From NCBI RefSeq assembly GCF_011769525.1, contig NZ_CP050440.1:3907501-3971500 (forward strand): a stretch of 64,000 nucleotides of DNA, read 5' to 3'. Shown one piece after another: positions 28,947 to 39,163 of this stretch; the first letter of the stretch is position 1, and every line of letters begins with the position of its first letter. The notes beneath the pieces are model-generated. The model was not told the DNA's origin, made no database searches, and saw only the letters and a list, made by a program, of their open reading frames with translations. Both the position numbers and the translations under genes were made by a program. The stretch comes from Tolypothrix sp. PCC 7910. GTDB lineage: Bacteria; Cyanobacteriota; Cyanobacteriia; Cyanobacteriales; Nostocaceae.

Positions 28947-30074
28947 ATGAAAATAGTTTTAGTCACAGGATCAGCTGGGTTAATTGGCTCCGAGTCAGTC
29001 AGATTTTTTTGCGATCGCGGCTTTACAGTTGTTGGAATTGACAACAACATGCGGCAAGTTTTTTTTGGCAACGATGCATCAACAGAATGGAATCGCGATT
29101 GCCTTTTACAAGATTATGGCGACCGCTATATCCACCATAATATTGACATTCGCAATCATGAGGCAATCTCTCAAATATTTCACACCTATGGTAAGGATAT
29201 AAGTTTGATTATTCATACTGCGGCTCAACCTTCTCATGATTGGGCAGCTAATGATCCTTACACCGATTTTACAGTCAATGCCAATGGCACTTTGGTGTTA
29301 CTAGAAAATACTCGTCAACACTGTCCAGAAGCCGTATTTATCTTTTGCTCTACCAATAAAGTGTATGGAGATAGCCCTAATTTATTGCCATTGATTGAGA
29401 AAGGTCTGCGCTGGGAAATTGAACAGACGCATCCCTACTACCAGGGTATTAATGAAACAATGAGCATTGATAACTGCAAACACTCGCTGTTTGGAGCTTC
29501 TAAGGTAGCAGCAGATGTCCTAGTGCAAGAATACGGCCGTTATTTCAATATGAAAACAGCTTCTTTCCGTGGGGGATGTTTGACTGGACCCAGTCACTCT
29601 GGGACTAAACTGCATGGCTTTTTATCCTATTTGATGAAATGTACGATGACTGGACAGCCCTACCAAGTGTATGGCTATAAGGGTAAGCAGGTTCGTGATA
29701 ATATCCACAGCTATGATTTAGTCAATGCTTTTTACCATTTTTATCAAGCTCCACGTGTAGCTGAAGTTTATAACATCGGAGGTAGTCGCTTCAGTAATTG
29801 CTCAATGTTAGAAGCAATTCAGTATTGTGAAGCCATAACTGATAAAAAGCTGACTTGGAACTATGTAGAATCGAATCGAATTGGAGATCATATCTGGTGG
29901 ATTAGTGATGTAAAAAAATTCAAAAGCCAATATCCAAATTGGGAACTGACTTATACAATAACTGACATTCTTCAAGAGATTTTTAATGAAAATATTGCTC
30001 GGTGGTCTATTGTTAAACCTTTAAAACACAAAATAAAGCAAACGGAATCCTTACAGCAGTTTTCACATATTTAA
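28947..30074 (+). CDS. Extended SDR epimerase-like protein, catalytic Tyr replaced (paralogue of 8457)
   Basis: SDR of 375 residues from the ATG at 28947; an upstream in-frame TTG would add eleven residues. GSAGLIG (8-14), IDNN (31-34), [10 protein letters not shown] (91-100) and [13 protein letters not shown] match the protein encoded at 8457 throughout. As there, the YxxxK motif is F-G-A-S-K (Phe182, Lys186). It is followed by a GtrA-GT2 fusion and a large membrane protein before its probable SDR partner at 33685. The nucleotide-sugar substrate is unknown. Confidence 0.85.
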   Translation: MKIVLVTGSAGLIGSESVRFFCDRGFTVVGIDNNMRQVFFGNDASTEWNRDCLLQDYGDRYIHHNIDIRNHEAISQIFHTYGKDISLIIHTAAQPSHDWAANDPYTDFTVNANGTLVLLENTRQHCPEAVFIFCSTNKVYGDSPNLLPLIEKGLRWEIEQTHPYYQGINETMSIDNCKHSLFGASKVAADVLVQEYGRYFNMKTASFRGGCLTGPSHSGTKLHGFLSYLMKCTMTGQPYQVYGYKGKQVRDNIHSYDLVNAFYHFYQAPRVAEVYNIGGSRFSNCSMLEAIQYCEAITDKKLTWNYVESNRIGDHIWWISDVKKFKSQYPNWELTYTITDILQEIFNENIARWSIVKPLKHKIKQTESLQQFSHI

Positions 30075-30148
30075 AATCTGTTTATATTTACGGGTACTAC
30101 TGTGACCGTAAATATTCATATTTATAACAATATTGAGAAATATACATT

Positions 30149-31453
30149 ATGTTAAAAAAGCTATTACGGCAAAAAGTTTTTAAGTTTATTGTAGGTGGTG
30201 GTATAGCAGCATTCATCAATTTACTGCTAATATTTGCCTTGATTGAGTGGATAGGATTTAACACACCTACCTTACGCAATATTGCTAATGCATTGTCAAT
30301 TGAACTATCACTATTAGCAAGTTTTTTCATCTACCGAATATGGGTTTGGACAGGAGGTGCTTGGACTTTTAGAGAAGTTTTATGGCGACAAATACCCCTT
30401 TATCATGTATCGGCAGGTGCTGCTGTAATTGTTAGAATATTCATTTTGTTTCCTTTATTAGATTGGTTGAAGGTAGATTATAAAATTAATACATTAGTAG
30501 GCGTATTGGTAAGTGCAACGCTCAATTATATAATTAGTGACCGCTTAGTCTTTAAAACTTCCGTTAAATCTTCTCAGCGATCAGCAGAAGTTCCTTCAGG
30601 AATTTATTATCCAGAAGGATTGGCTCCTGCACTGGAAAATCGTTCTCCTTTATTAAGACCCCTACAACCAGAAAATTCGAGAAAGATTAAGGTTTTCTCG
30701 ATTGTAATCCCTGCTCATAATGAAGAAGGTTGTATCGTCACAACTATTCAATCTATCAGCCAAATCTTGGAAGCAGAAAAAATTGCTTACGAAATTCTTG
30801 TTGTCAATGATAACAGCCGCGATCGCACTGAAGAATTATTGCAGCAACTCAATTTTCAAAATAGCAACGTGCGTTATGTCAATAACTATTATCCCAACGG
30901 TTTTGGTTTTGCTGTACGCTGCGGTTTAGAGAATTTTCAAGGAGATGCGGTAGCGATTGTGATGGCAGATAGTTCGGATGCGCCAGAAAACATCGTGGAT
31001 TACTATTACAAGCTGCAAGAGGGTTATGATTGTGTATTCGGCTCTAGGTTTATTAAGGGAGGGAAAGTCCTTGATTACCCGACATACAAATTAATAGTAA
31101 ACCGTTTAGCAAATTTATTTATTAAAATTCTATTTGGCTTGAAGTTTAATGATACAACCAATGCCTTTAAAGCATATCGTCGTGAAGTAATTGACGGAAT
31201 TTCCCCTCTTTTATCTCACCACTTTAATTTAACAGTTGAAATGCCACTTAAGGCGATTGTCAGAGGATATTCCTATACAACTATCCCCATCACTTGGTGT
31301 AATCGCCAAACAGGAATTTCCAAGTTAAAGCTGAAGGAAATGGGCAGTCGCTACTTGTTTATTGTGCTTTATGCCTGGTTAGAAAAATATCTTTCTAGAG
31401 GGGACTATACCCGCAAGCATCCCCAACTAATAATCCAGAGTAAAAATCAATAA
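30149..31453 (+). CDS. GtrA-GT2 fusion: flippase-like domain plus polyprenyl-phosphate glycosyltransferase
   Basis: Protein of 434 residues. Residues 10-135 form four hydrophobic helices with the GtrA pattern (FKFIVGGGIAAFINLL; NALSIELSLLASFFIYR; LNYIISDRLVF). After a linker, 180-434 are a DPM1-like GT2 domain: FSIVIPAHNEEGCI, ILVVNDNSRDRTEELL, VMADSSDAPEN (metal site) and AFKAYRREVI. GT2 enzymes of this kind make undecaprenyl-phosphate sugars and GtrA proteins are thought to flip them, so one chain may do both. GtrA is at the N-terminus; the more familiar fusion has it at the C-terminus. Confidence 0.87.
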   Translation: MLKKLLRQKVFKFIVGGGIAAFINLLLIFALIEWIGFNTPTLRNIANALSIELSLLASFFIYRIWVWTGGAWTFREVLWRQIPLYHVSAGAAVIVRIFILFPLLDWLKVDYKINTLVGVLVSATLNYIISDRLVFKTSVKSSQRSAEVPSGIYYPEGLAPALENRSPLLRPLQPENSRKIKVFSIVIPAHNEEGCIVTTIQSISQILEAEKIAYEILVVNDNSRDRTEELLQQLNFQNSNVRYVNNYYPNGFGFAVRCGLENFQGDAVAIVMADSSDAPENIVDYYYKLQEGYDCVFGSRFIKGGKVLDYPTYKLIVNRLANLFIKILFGLKFNDTTNAFKAYRREVIDGISPLLSHHFNLTVEMPLKAIVRGYSYTTIPITWCNRQTGISKLKLKEMGSRYLFIVLYAWLEKYLSRGDYTRKHPQLIIQSKNQ

Positions 31454-31497
31454 GAACGTGAATTATTGCCCTTTAATATTTTTATTGATAAAAACTG

Positions 31498-33672
31498 ATG
31501 AATATTCAAAATTTTTATCCATTAATTAGAGCGAAAAGTTTCTTTAGAAAGCTAAACTTTTTTTTTCTAGTCAATCTAATCTTATGTATTTACTTTTTTA
31601 TTGCGTTTCTCCCTTTGCCTGGGTCGATACAAGCAGATCTAGACCCATCTTGGATGTACGCAATTAGTCAAGCTGCCCAAAAGCAAATGATTTTTGGACA
31701 AGATATTATATTTACTTATGGACCATTAGGATACTTAATTACTGGTGCAACATTATACGAAAATTTCTTACAGATAACAATTTTTCGTTGGCTTGTTTAT
31801 GTATTTTTATTGACAGTTTCAATCTTGAAAATAGTAAGTCTAAAAAATCATATTCAGCAATTATTTATAGGTTTAAGTATTGTCTTGACATTTTTTTTCG
31901 GGATGTCAACAGATTATCAAATTTTGTTAATATTTTTAATTATTTTGAGCTTCGATAATTTTATTAAAAAATATCCTCGTCTACTATTTCTCTTACTAGG
32001 TGTTGCTTCAGGTTTCTGCGCTCTTACTAAATTTACTCTGGGAATTTATACATTTGGTTCGCTCAACATATTTTTATTAGTAAATTTTTACCAATCTTTT
32101 AGACGAAAATCAAAATCAGATATAGTCAATTATATTTTTGCAATAATAAATTCTTGCTTAGGATTGATTTCTACATCTTTAATTTTTTTAGCACCAGATC
32201 GCTCCGTATTATACTTGAACAAGATAATCATTAATCTTTTGATAGCAGGGGCAATTGGAGTATCAGTTGGGTTAATTCAAAAGAGAATTAAAGGGCAATC
32301 TGACTCGAGAGGAGAAACAAGAGCTAAATTTATCAATATATCTAGCAATAACTTCTTATTACCTTGGTTGGTATTTTATGTTATCTACTCCTTATTGCTA
32401 GTTCATATAATATCCTCTAGTCAATCTCCTTCTTTAATAGATTACCTGAAAAACTCTTTGGAAATTTCATCTGGTTATTCCAGCGCAATGAGTTTCGTAG
32501 GCAGCAAAATTCAAGTAGCACTTGCTATCTCAGATTTGTTTATTGTAATCTGGCTGATGTTATTGATTGCTAGGGAAGGAGCTTTAAATTTATCCTTATC
32601 CTTATTTTTTGTTCTTTTGCTATCGTTTAAACACGGTTTCGTTCGGCAGGATATTCATGTTGTAATCTTTGCGGAAGTAGTGCCGATAATTACTTCACTA
32701 TTAATCCTGAAAATTTCAAGATTTCGCTATCAAAAAATGTCCTACTATTTGTGTGCATATATATTGATCATTTCCCTTCTTATTTCTCCATTAAAACATC
32801 AAGTCAAAGTTACACTTGAGACAGTAATGCCTAATCGAGTTATAAATAATCTTATTTATTTAGTTGATATAAAAAAATTACAGTCAAAAATAGAGAAAGA
32901 AACAATAAATAATCTAGCTCGTCTTCAGCTTCCCGATAAGGTTAAAAACTTAGTTAATGGGGAGCCAATAGATATAATCCCTTGGGAAATTTCGCTAGTC
33001 CCGGCCAACCAACTTAACTGGAAACCTAGACCAATATTCCAATCTTACTCCGCCTATACAACTACTCTTGACAATATAAACTTTGACAGTTTGTCAAAAA
33101 AAGAGAGAAATTATCTTTTTTATCAGTTTATATCGATAGATGGAAGGCATCCTTTTTTTGATGAACCTCAAACATTTCATTATATTTTTTGTAACTATGA
33201 ACCATCTGCTGAGATACCGGATTTTATCAAGATTCCTAAGCTCTCGAATATATTCCTTTTAGAAAAGCTTAAGGTAAGCCGATGCTCGCCGACTTCGCTG
33301 AGTGAAATATCATCAATTTCCTGGGATACTCCTCATCCTATAGAAGCTAGTAATGGGGCTATAATTCGCACAAATGTTAAGTTTCAATATTCTCTTGTGG
33401 GGAAGATTTATAAGATCCTCTTTAGAGCACCACCTGTGATGATGAAAATCGATTATGTAGACGGGTCTCAAAAGACTTACCGGATTATTCCAGAAAATTC
33501 AGAAAACGGCGTTATAGTCAGTTACCTTCCCAGAGAAGATAATGAAGCTATGTCATTCTTTCGAGGACAGCTACTAGCTCGCGTTAAGTCATTCAGCTTC
33601 CAAACAAACAACTCTCTCTTGTACACATCGAACATAAAACTAAATTTTTCATCAGAGTTATTGCGTTATTAA
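31498..33672 (+). CDS. Large polytopic membrane protein, possible GT-C glycosyltransferase
   Basis: Protein of 724 residues. About ten or eleven hydrophobic helices occupy residues 20-430 and a hydrophilic domain fills 430-724. After the first helix is an acidic loop, ADLDPSWMYAISQAA, followed by FTYGPLGYL; an acidic first periplasmic loop is what GT-C enzymes use for catalysis. Its place directly after the GtrA-GT2 fusion fits a transferase that uses the flipped lipid-linked sugar. No family can be named with certainty; the C-terminal domain is unrecognised. Confidence 0.7.
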   Translation: MNIQNFYPLIRAKSFFRKLNFFFLVNLILCIYFFIAFLPLPGSIQADLDPSWMYAISQAAQKQMIFGQDIIFTYGPLGYLITGATLYENFLQITIFRWLVYVFLLTVSILKIVSLKNHIQQLFIGLSIVLTFFFGMSTDYQILLIFLIILSFDNFIKKYPRLLFLLLGVASGFCALTKFTLGIYTFGSLNIFLLVNFYQSFRRKSKSDIVNYIFAIINSCLGLISTSLIFLAPDRSVLYLNKIIINLLIAGAIGVSVGLIQKRIKGQSDSRGETRAKFINISSNNFLLPWLVFYVIYSLLLVHIISSSQSPSLIDYLKNSLEISSGYSSAMSFVGSKIQVALAISDLFIVIWLMLLIAREGALNLSLSLFFVLLLSFKHGFVRQDIHVVIFAEVVPIITSLLILKISRFRYQKMSYYLCAYILIISLLISPLKHQVKVTLETVMPNRVINNLIYLVDIKKLQSKIEKETINNLARLQLPDKVKNLVNGEPIDIIPWEISLVPANQLNWKPRPIFQSYSAYTTTLDNINFDSLSKKERNYLFYQFISIDGRHPFFDEPQTFHYIFCNYEPSAEIPDFIKIPKLSNIFLLEKLKVSRCSPTSLSEISSISWDTPHPIEASNGAIIRTNVKFQYSLVGKIYKILFRAPPVMMKIDYVDGSQKTYRIIPENSENGVIVSYLPREDNEAMSFFRGQLLARVKSFSFQTNNSLLYTSNIKLNFSSELLRY

Positions 33673-33684
33673 CTAATAAATCCA

Positions 33685-34752
33685 ATGAGCAGACAAGTTT
33701 TGATTACAGGAGGAGCGGGTTTTGTAGGAAGCTCTCTCGGGTTAGGATTAACTCAACGCCATCCGGACTGGAAAATTACTGCTTTAGACAACTTAAAAAG
33801 ACGTGGTTCAGAATTAAATTTACCTCGACTTAAACAAGCAAGAATTCAATTTATTCATGGTGATGTGAGAAGTTCGGAGGATTTAGATTCTTTAAGCCTT
33901 AAGCCAGATTTAATTTTAGAATGTTCGGCTGAACCCTCAGTATTAGCTGGATATACATCTCCTGGGTATGTACTGCAAACGAACTTAGTCGGAACAATTA
34001 ATTGCTTGGAATTAGCTCGTAAAACTCAAGCAGATTTTATTTTCTTGTCTACTAGTCGGATATATCCGATTAATTACCTCAATTCCTTGAAATTTACAGA
34101 AGAAAAAACCCGCTTTCAACTACTAGAACAACAGCTTTTATCTGGTGTATCCAGCCACGGTATTTCTGAGGAGTTTCCCTTAGATAAAGCACGCTCTCTT
34201 TATGGAACGACAAAGCTAGCCTCAGAATTACTGATTGCGGAATATGGTGAGGCCTATGGACTGAGAACTTTAATTAATAGATGTGGAGTTTTAACTGGGC
34301 CTTGGCAAATGGGTAAAGTCGATCAAGGTGTTTTTGCTTTGTGGATGGCATTTCACTACTTCCAAAAACCTTTAAAATACATCGGTTATGGAGGAACAGG
34401 TAAACAAGTCAGAGACTTTTTACATGTGTCAGATTTACTAGAGCTGATTGACTTACAAATTCACAGTTTAGAGAAATTAAAAGGACAAACTTTTAATGTA
34501 GGTGGTGGGGTAAATAACACGCTTTCACTGCATGAAACAACTCAGCTTTGCCAAGAAATTACTGGAAATAAAGTTCCAATTACCCCCATTCCAGAAACCC
34601 GAATAGGTGATGTTCCTATCTTTATTACAGACTCATATAAAGTGAGGAATGCTACTGGTTGGCAACCTAAAAAAGATGCCAAAATGACTCTCACTGAAAT
34701 TTATGAGTGGATTGCTAAATTTGAGCAGCAAGTCAGTGATATTTTTAATTAA
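33685..34752 (+). CDS. Extended SDR nucleotide-sugar enzyme (paralogue of 9559)
   Basis: SDR of 355 residues with GGAGFVG (9-15), the SAEPSVLAG segment, LSTSRIYPI and an intact YGTTK (Tyr173, Lys177). The end (KYIGYGGTGKQVRDFLH, DL, NVGGGVNNT, ETRIGDVP) closely follows the SDR at 9559. It starts 13 bp after the large membrane protein and closes the polysaccharide locus. Paired with the Phe-variant SDR at 28947. Confidence 0.85.
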   Translation: MSRQVLITGGAGFVGSSLGLGLTQRHPDWKITALDNLKRRGSELNLPRLKQARIQFIHGDVRSSEDLDSLSLKPDLILECSAEPSVLAGYTSPGYVLQTNLVGTINCLELARKTQADFIFLSTSRIYPINYLNSLKFTEEKTRFQLLEQQLLSGVSSHGISEEFPLDKARSLYGTTKLASELLIAEYGEAYGLRTLINRCGVLTGPWQMGKVDQGVFALWMAFHYFQKPLKYIGYGGTGKQVRDFLHVSDLLELIDLQIHSLEKLKGQTFNVGGGVNNTLSLHETTQLCQEITGNKVPITPIPETRIGDVPIFITDSYKVRNATGWQPKKDAKMTLTEIYEWIAKFEQQVSDIFN

Positions 34753-34933
34753 AATTTGCAAAAGAAAAAAGATTTGGAATTACCCTCCACTCATGCTTTC
34801 AATTGCATTTATGTATTCTCAAATTTAAAATGCCTCTTTGCCTTCACTAAGAATTATGCAAGGTGGTATTAGTTCTTAGCCATTTGTCATTAGTATAAAC
34901 AAAGGACAAATGACTAAGGACAAGTGACAAATA

Positions 34934-36187
34934 ATGATCAAAATCCTTCATCTTTCCGATATCCACATGGGGAGTGGTTTCTCCCACGGACGCATTAATC
35001 CAGCGACAGGATTAAATACACGGCTGGAGGATTTTATCAATACATTATCTATTTGTATTGACCGTGCATTAACAGATAATGTAGATTTAGTGATTTTTGG
35101 CGGTGATGCTTTTCCTGATGCTACGCCACCGCCTTATGTGCAAGAAGCTTTTGCTAGTCAATTCCGCCGTTTGGTGGATGGTAATATTCCGACAGTACTG
35201 TTAGTGGGAAACCATGACCAACATTCCCAAGGGCTTGGCGGAGCGAGTTTGTGTATTTACCGCACCTTGGGAGTGCGGGGGTTTGTGGTGGGAGATACAG
35301 TCACAACTCATCGCATCGAAACTCGCAGTGGTAAAGTCCAAGTTATTACTCTCCCTTGGCTGACGCGTTCGACGTTGATGACTCGCCAAGAAACTGAAAG
35401 TTTATCACTTGCAGAAGTCAATCAGCTATTAACTGAACGTCTGCAACTTGTTTTAGAATCGGAAATTCGCCGTCTCAATCCTGAAGTGCCAACTGTGCTT
35501 TTAGCACACCTAATGGCTGATAATGCTTCTTTGGGAGCCGAACGGTTTTTGGCAGTAGGTAAAGGCTTTACTTTACCGCTATCTTTATTGACACGTCCCT
35601 GTTTCGATTATGTAGCTTTGGGACATGTCCACCGTCACCAAAATTTAAATAAATCTAATGACCCGCCAGTGATTTATCCAGGAAGCATTGAGCGGGTAGA
35701 TTTTAGTGAAGAAAAAGAAGATAAAGGTTATGTACTCATAGAATTAGAAAAAGGTAAGGCAAATTGGGAATTTTGTCCTTTACCTGTGAGAACTTTCCGC
35801 ACAATTGAAGTGGATGTCTCCAAAGCAGATGATCCACAAGCAGCAATCTTGAAAGCGATCGCAAAACATGATATCCAAGATGCTGTCATCCGCTTAGTCT
35901 ATAAACTGCGTTCTGAACAGCTAGATTTAATTGATAACTCCTCGCTCCATGATGCGTTAAGTTCTGCTCATACCTACACAATTCATCCAGAATTACTCAG
36001 TCAGTTAGCTAGACCCCGCATCCCCGAACTCACTGCCAGTAGTAGCATCGATCCAATGGAAGCATTAAAAACTTACTTGAGTAATCGCGAAGACCTTAAG
36101 GATATAGCAGCCTCAATGGTAGAAGCTGCACAGAAATTACTCGCGGATGATGTGGAAGTCTGGCTAGAAGGCGCTGGGAGGGATTAG
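34934..36187 (+). CDS. SbcD-like DNA repair exonuclease (calcineurin-type metallophosphoesterase)
   Basis: Protein of 417 residues with the full phosphoesterase set: Asp9-x-His11 in HLSDIHMG, GGDAF (57-61), GNHDQH (92-97), LLAHLMAD and LGHVHRH. Gly-rich inserts and a C-terminal helical region match SbcD/Mre11 nucleases, the Mn-dependent partner of the SbcC ATPase. No sbcC is in this window. The coding sequence ends at the edge of a GGGGAYT heptamer array. Confidence 0.88.
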   Translation: MIKILHLSDIHMGSGFSHGRINPATGLNTRLEDFINTLSICIDRALTDNVDLVIFGGDAFPDATPPPYVQEAFASQFRRLVDGNIPTVLLVGNHDQHSQGLGGASLCIYRTLGVRGFVVGDTVTTHRIETRSGKVQVITLPWLTRSTLMTRQETESLSLAEVNQLLTERLQLVLESEIRRLNPEVPTVLLAHLMADNASLGAERFLAVGKGFTLPLSLLTRPCFDYVALGHVHRHQNLNKSNDPPVIYPGSIERVDFSEEKEDKGYVLIELEKGKANWEFCPLPVRTFRTIEVDVSKADDPQAAILKAIAKHDIQDAVIRLVYKLRSEQLDLIDNSSLHDALSSAHTYTIHPELLSQLARPRIPELTASSSIDPMEALKTYLSNREDLKDIAASMVEAAQKLLADDVEVWLEGAGRD

Positions 36188-36192
36188 GAATT

Positions 36193-36220
36193 GGGGACTG
36201 GGGATTGGGGACTGGGGACT
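36193..36220. repeat. Heptanucleotide tandem repeat (GGGGAYT)4
   Basis: Four copies of GGGGACT/GGGGATT start 6 bp after the SbcD-like stop codon. The complementary version recurs near 54310. Confidence 0.9.
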
Positions 36221-36250
36221 GGGAGATGAGGGGGAAGAAACACCAATTAT

Positions 36251-36280
36251 CAATGCCCAATGCCCAATGCCCCATGCCCA
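36251..36280. repeat. Heptanucleotide tandem repeat (CAATGCC)4
   Basis: Four copies of CAATGCC, the last one changed to CCATGCC. Related CAATGCC copies occur near 52810. Confidence 0.85.
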
Positions 36281-36361
36281 TTATCATCCTTTAGATACTG
36301 ACTCATTGGCTGCGAAAGTTAGTTAAATTTAAGAAGCGCCAAGACTTGAGCAATAGAGTTA

Positions 36362-37318
36362 ATGACTACAATTGAGTACCAAAATTTAACTAATCTAGAG
36401 GATTTACACAAAACTTCTCAGCCAGAGTTGGGACTAGTTTGCATTACTGTTGGTCAGCAAGTGCGCTTTCGGACAATAACGCGCACTCGCTATTTAAAGC
36501 TTGATTCAGAACAGAAAGTCAGCGCTTTGCGAGAATTGTATTTGCATAACTTGCAACGCTTAAATGATGCGCTATCTTTTTGTCAGCAGAACCAGATTCG
36601 GCTGTATCGAATGCCCTCAGGTTTGTTTCCCATGAGTGATATGGAAGATGAGATTGGGGCAAATATTTTAGAGGAAATGAGTGCTGACTTAGGGAAAATA
36701 GGTCATAAATCGCAAGCCTTAGGTATCAGAATCGTACTACATCCCGATCAATTTGTGGTGCTGAGTTCTGATTCCCCTGAAGTATTACAAACAAGTATCA
36801 AAATTTTAGAACGACAAGCCCGCACTTTTGACTTGTTAGGTCTACCGCGATCGCCTTGGTCGTTGATGAATATTCATGGCGGTAAATCTCAACGGACTGC
36901 ACAACTAGTAAAGGTAATTGCGGATTTACCGGAAGCGATTAAAAGCCGCTTGACTTTTGAGAATGACGAATACGCCTATAGTTCTAGTGAAATTTTAGCA
37001 GTATGCCAGCAAGCTGGTGTGCCGATGGTGTTTGATGCCCATCACCATATTTGCCATGAAAATTTAGACAGCTACGACGATGCGAGTGTAACTGAGATGT
37101 TTTACGCTGCTAGGGAAACTTGGAAACATCCAGATTGGCAATTAGTGCATATTTCTAATGGTGAGACGGCTTTCCGCGATCGCAAACACAGTGATATGAT
37201 TACCGCCATGCCGAGCGTTTATTATCAAGCACCGTGGATTGAAGTTGAAGCCAAGCGCAAAGAAGAAGCGATCGCACATTTGCGCTCGTGGTGGTTAATA
37301 GAGAATAATCACAAATAA
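36362..37318 (+). CDS. uvsE: UV damage endonuclease, UvdE/UvsE family
   Basis: A 318-residue TIM-barrel endonuclease. Motifs around the three-metal site are visible: LHPDQF (126-131), NIHGGK (170-175), LTFENDE (197-203), FDAHHH (224-229) and HISNGE. The family nicks DNA 5' of cyclobutane dimers and other lesions, an alternative to photolyase and UvrABC. It is downstream of the SbcD-like nuclease in the same orientation but separated by repeats, so co-transcription is uncertain. Confidence 0.92.
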   Translation: MTTIEYQNLTNLEDLHKTSQPELGLVCITVGQQVRFRTITRTRYLKLDSEQKVSALRELYLHNLQRLNDALSFCQQNQIRLYRMPSGLFPMSDMEDEIGANILEEMSADLGKIGHKSQALGIRIVLHPDQFVVLSSDSPEVLQTSIKILERQARTFDLLGLPRSPWSLMNIHGGKSQRTAQLVKVIADLPEAIKSRLTFENDEYAYSSSEILAVCQQAGVPMVFDAHHHICHENLDSYDDASVTEMFYAARETWKHPDWQLVHISNGETAFRDRKHSDMITAMPSVYYQAPWIEVEAKRKEEAIAHLRSWWLIENNHK

Positions 37319-37502
37319 GTAGTTTGTTGGGCATTTTCTGGAAGTAGGGAACCTCAGAATTCGGTGCGGTGAAGGGGAAAGAGAAAAGGGCAAAGGATGA
37401 ATTAACACCTTTCACCTTTTACCCTTACCCTTTCCCCATCTGTCTAGAAACACCTCTGCCAGTAAATGCCCTGACTTTGGCGCGAGATAATAAATTTAAG
37501 AT

Positions 37503-39101
37503 ATGGCGATCGCAATCGATTTTGGTACTAGTAACACAGTCATTGCTCGTTGGAACCCTGTTACCCAACAGCCAGAAACCCTCAATCTCCCTGGTTTATC
37601 AATTCAACAAAGTCTGAATCCGCCACTGATTCCCAGTTTGGTTTATGTTGAAGACGCAACACAAGGTAAAGTTTTAGTAGGGCAACAAGTGCGCGATCGC
37701 GGTTTCGATCTCAAGGGCGAGGCGCGATTTTTCCGCAGCTTCAAGCGGGGAATTGGTGCGGATATTCAAGGTTTCTTACCCGAACTTGATGGGCAAATTG
37801 TTACCTTTGAGCAAGTAGGTAAATGGTTTCTTACTCAGGTGATTGAACAATTAGCACCGCAAGAAGGCGGGTTAGATTCTCTGGTGTTAACTGTACCTGT
37901 AGATAGTTTTGAAACTTACCGCCACTGGTTAGGGCAAGTTTGTCAAGCGCTTCCTGTGGAACAAGTGCGGATGTTGGATGAACCGACAGCCGCAGCTTTG
38001 GGTTATGGCTTGGCTAATCAAGAAATTCTCTTGGTGATTGACTTTGGCGGTGGAACTTTAGATTTATCTTTGGTGCGCTTAGATCAAAGCGTGCAAGCAA
38101 ATACTAAACCTGTGGGTTTTCTGCTGAAGTGGGGGAATAAATCCTTAGCGGAAAACTCCAAGCAGAAAGTTAAAACTGCGCGTGTGTTGGCAAAGGCTGG
38201 ACAAAATTTAGGCGGTACTGATATCGATACTTGGATAGTCGATTACTTTGCCAAAAATCAAGGATTAGCAGTAAGTCCCCTGACAACGCGCCTCGCAGAA
38301 CGTGTCAAAATTCAACTCTCCACGCAGAACCAGGCGAGTGAAGTTTATTTTGATGATGAATCATTTGAAAGTTATGAATTAGAACTCAACCGCGAAACTT
38401 TAGAGAATATCCTCAAAGAACACGCATTTTTTGAGCGTTTGAATGATTCCATGACGAGTTTGCTACAGCAAGCAAGACGACAAGGGATAGAGCTTGCAGA
38501 TATTAATGCTGTGTTGTTAGTTGGTGGTACAGTACAACTACCAGCAGTGCAGACATGGGTAAAACAATATTTTGACTCAGAAAAGATTCGTTGCGAACGT
38601 CCCTTTGAAGCGATCGCCCAAGGTGCACTGCAAATTACTCAAGGGATAGAAATCAAAGACTTTCTCTACCATAGTTACGGTGTGCGCTATTGGGATCGGC
38701 GTAACCAACGCCACAGTTGGCATCCGATCATTAGGGCTGGGCAAGCTTACCCAATGAATCAGCCAGTAGAATTAGTTTTAGGCGCATCCTTAGAAAATCA
38801 GCCCAGCATTGAGTTAATTATGGGTGAATTAGGCGCAGAGTCAGGCGGAACCGAAGTTTATTTCGATGGCGATCGCTTAATTACCCGTCGTTTAGATAAT
38901 GGCGCAACCACCGTCAAACCCCTCAACGATAAAGAAGGGGCCAGAAGCATCGCCCAACTAACACCCCCAGGATTTCCCGGAAGCGATCGTATCAAGATTC
39001 AATTTCAAGTTGACGATCAGCGCTTTTTACGGATCACAGTTGAGGATTTATTAACTAATGACACGGTATTAGAAAATCAACTGGTAGCACAGTTAAGTTA
39101 G
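37503..39101 (+). CDS. Hsp70-family chaperone-like ATPase, short form
   Basis: Protein of 532 residues. The actin-like ATPase domain is complete: AIDFGTSNTVIARW (phosphate 1), LDEPTAAALGYGL, VIDFGGGTLDLSL (phosphate 2) and VLLVGGTVQLPAV (adenosine). The C-terminal region after about 380 is a short beta-rich domain without the long helical lid of DnaK. Such short Hsp70 proteins are common in cyanobacteria, with unknown clients. Next come a cytochrome-like and a WD40 membrane protein in the same direction. Confidence 0.88.
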   Translation: MAIAIDFGTSNTVIARWNPVTQQPETLNLPGLSIQQSLNPPLIPSLVYVEDATQGKVLVGQQVRDRGFDLKGEARFFRSFKRGIGADIQGFLPELDGQIVTFEQVGKWFLTQVIEQLAPQEGGLDSLVLTVPVDSFETYRHWLGQVCQALPVEQVRMLDEPTAAALGYGLANQEILLVIDFGGGTLDLSLVRLDQSVQANTKPVGFLLKWGNKSLAENSKQKVKTARVLAKAGQNLGGTDIDTWIVDYFAKNQGLAVSPLTTRLAERVKIQLSTQNQASEVYFDDESFESYELELNRETLENILKEHAFFERLNDSMTSLLQQARRQGIELADINAVLLVGGTVQLPAVQTWVKQYFDSEKIRCERPFEAIAQGALQITQGIEIKDFLYHSYGVRYWDRRNQRHSWHPIIRAGQAYPMNQPVELVLGASLENQPSIELIMGELGAESGGTEVYFDGDRLITRRLDNGATTVKPLNDKEGARSIAQLTPPGFPGSDRIKIQFQVDDQRFLRITVEDLLTNDTVLENQLVAQLS

Positions 39102-39135
39102 AGATAGGATTTCTGTTTGGTTTTAGAAAAATGCT

Positions 39136-39163
39136 GAGTGCGTTGCACTGCGCGACAACGCAC
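39136..39163. repeat. GC-rich hairpin after the Hsp70-like gene
   Basis: GTGCGTTG and CAACGCAC are exact complements around a ten-base loop. It may end the Hsp70-like transcript or be a dispersed palindrome. Confidence 0.5.
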
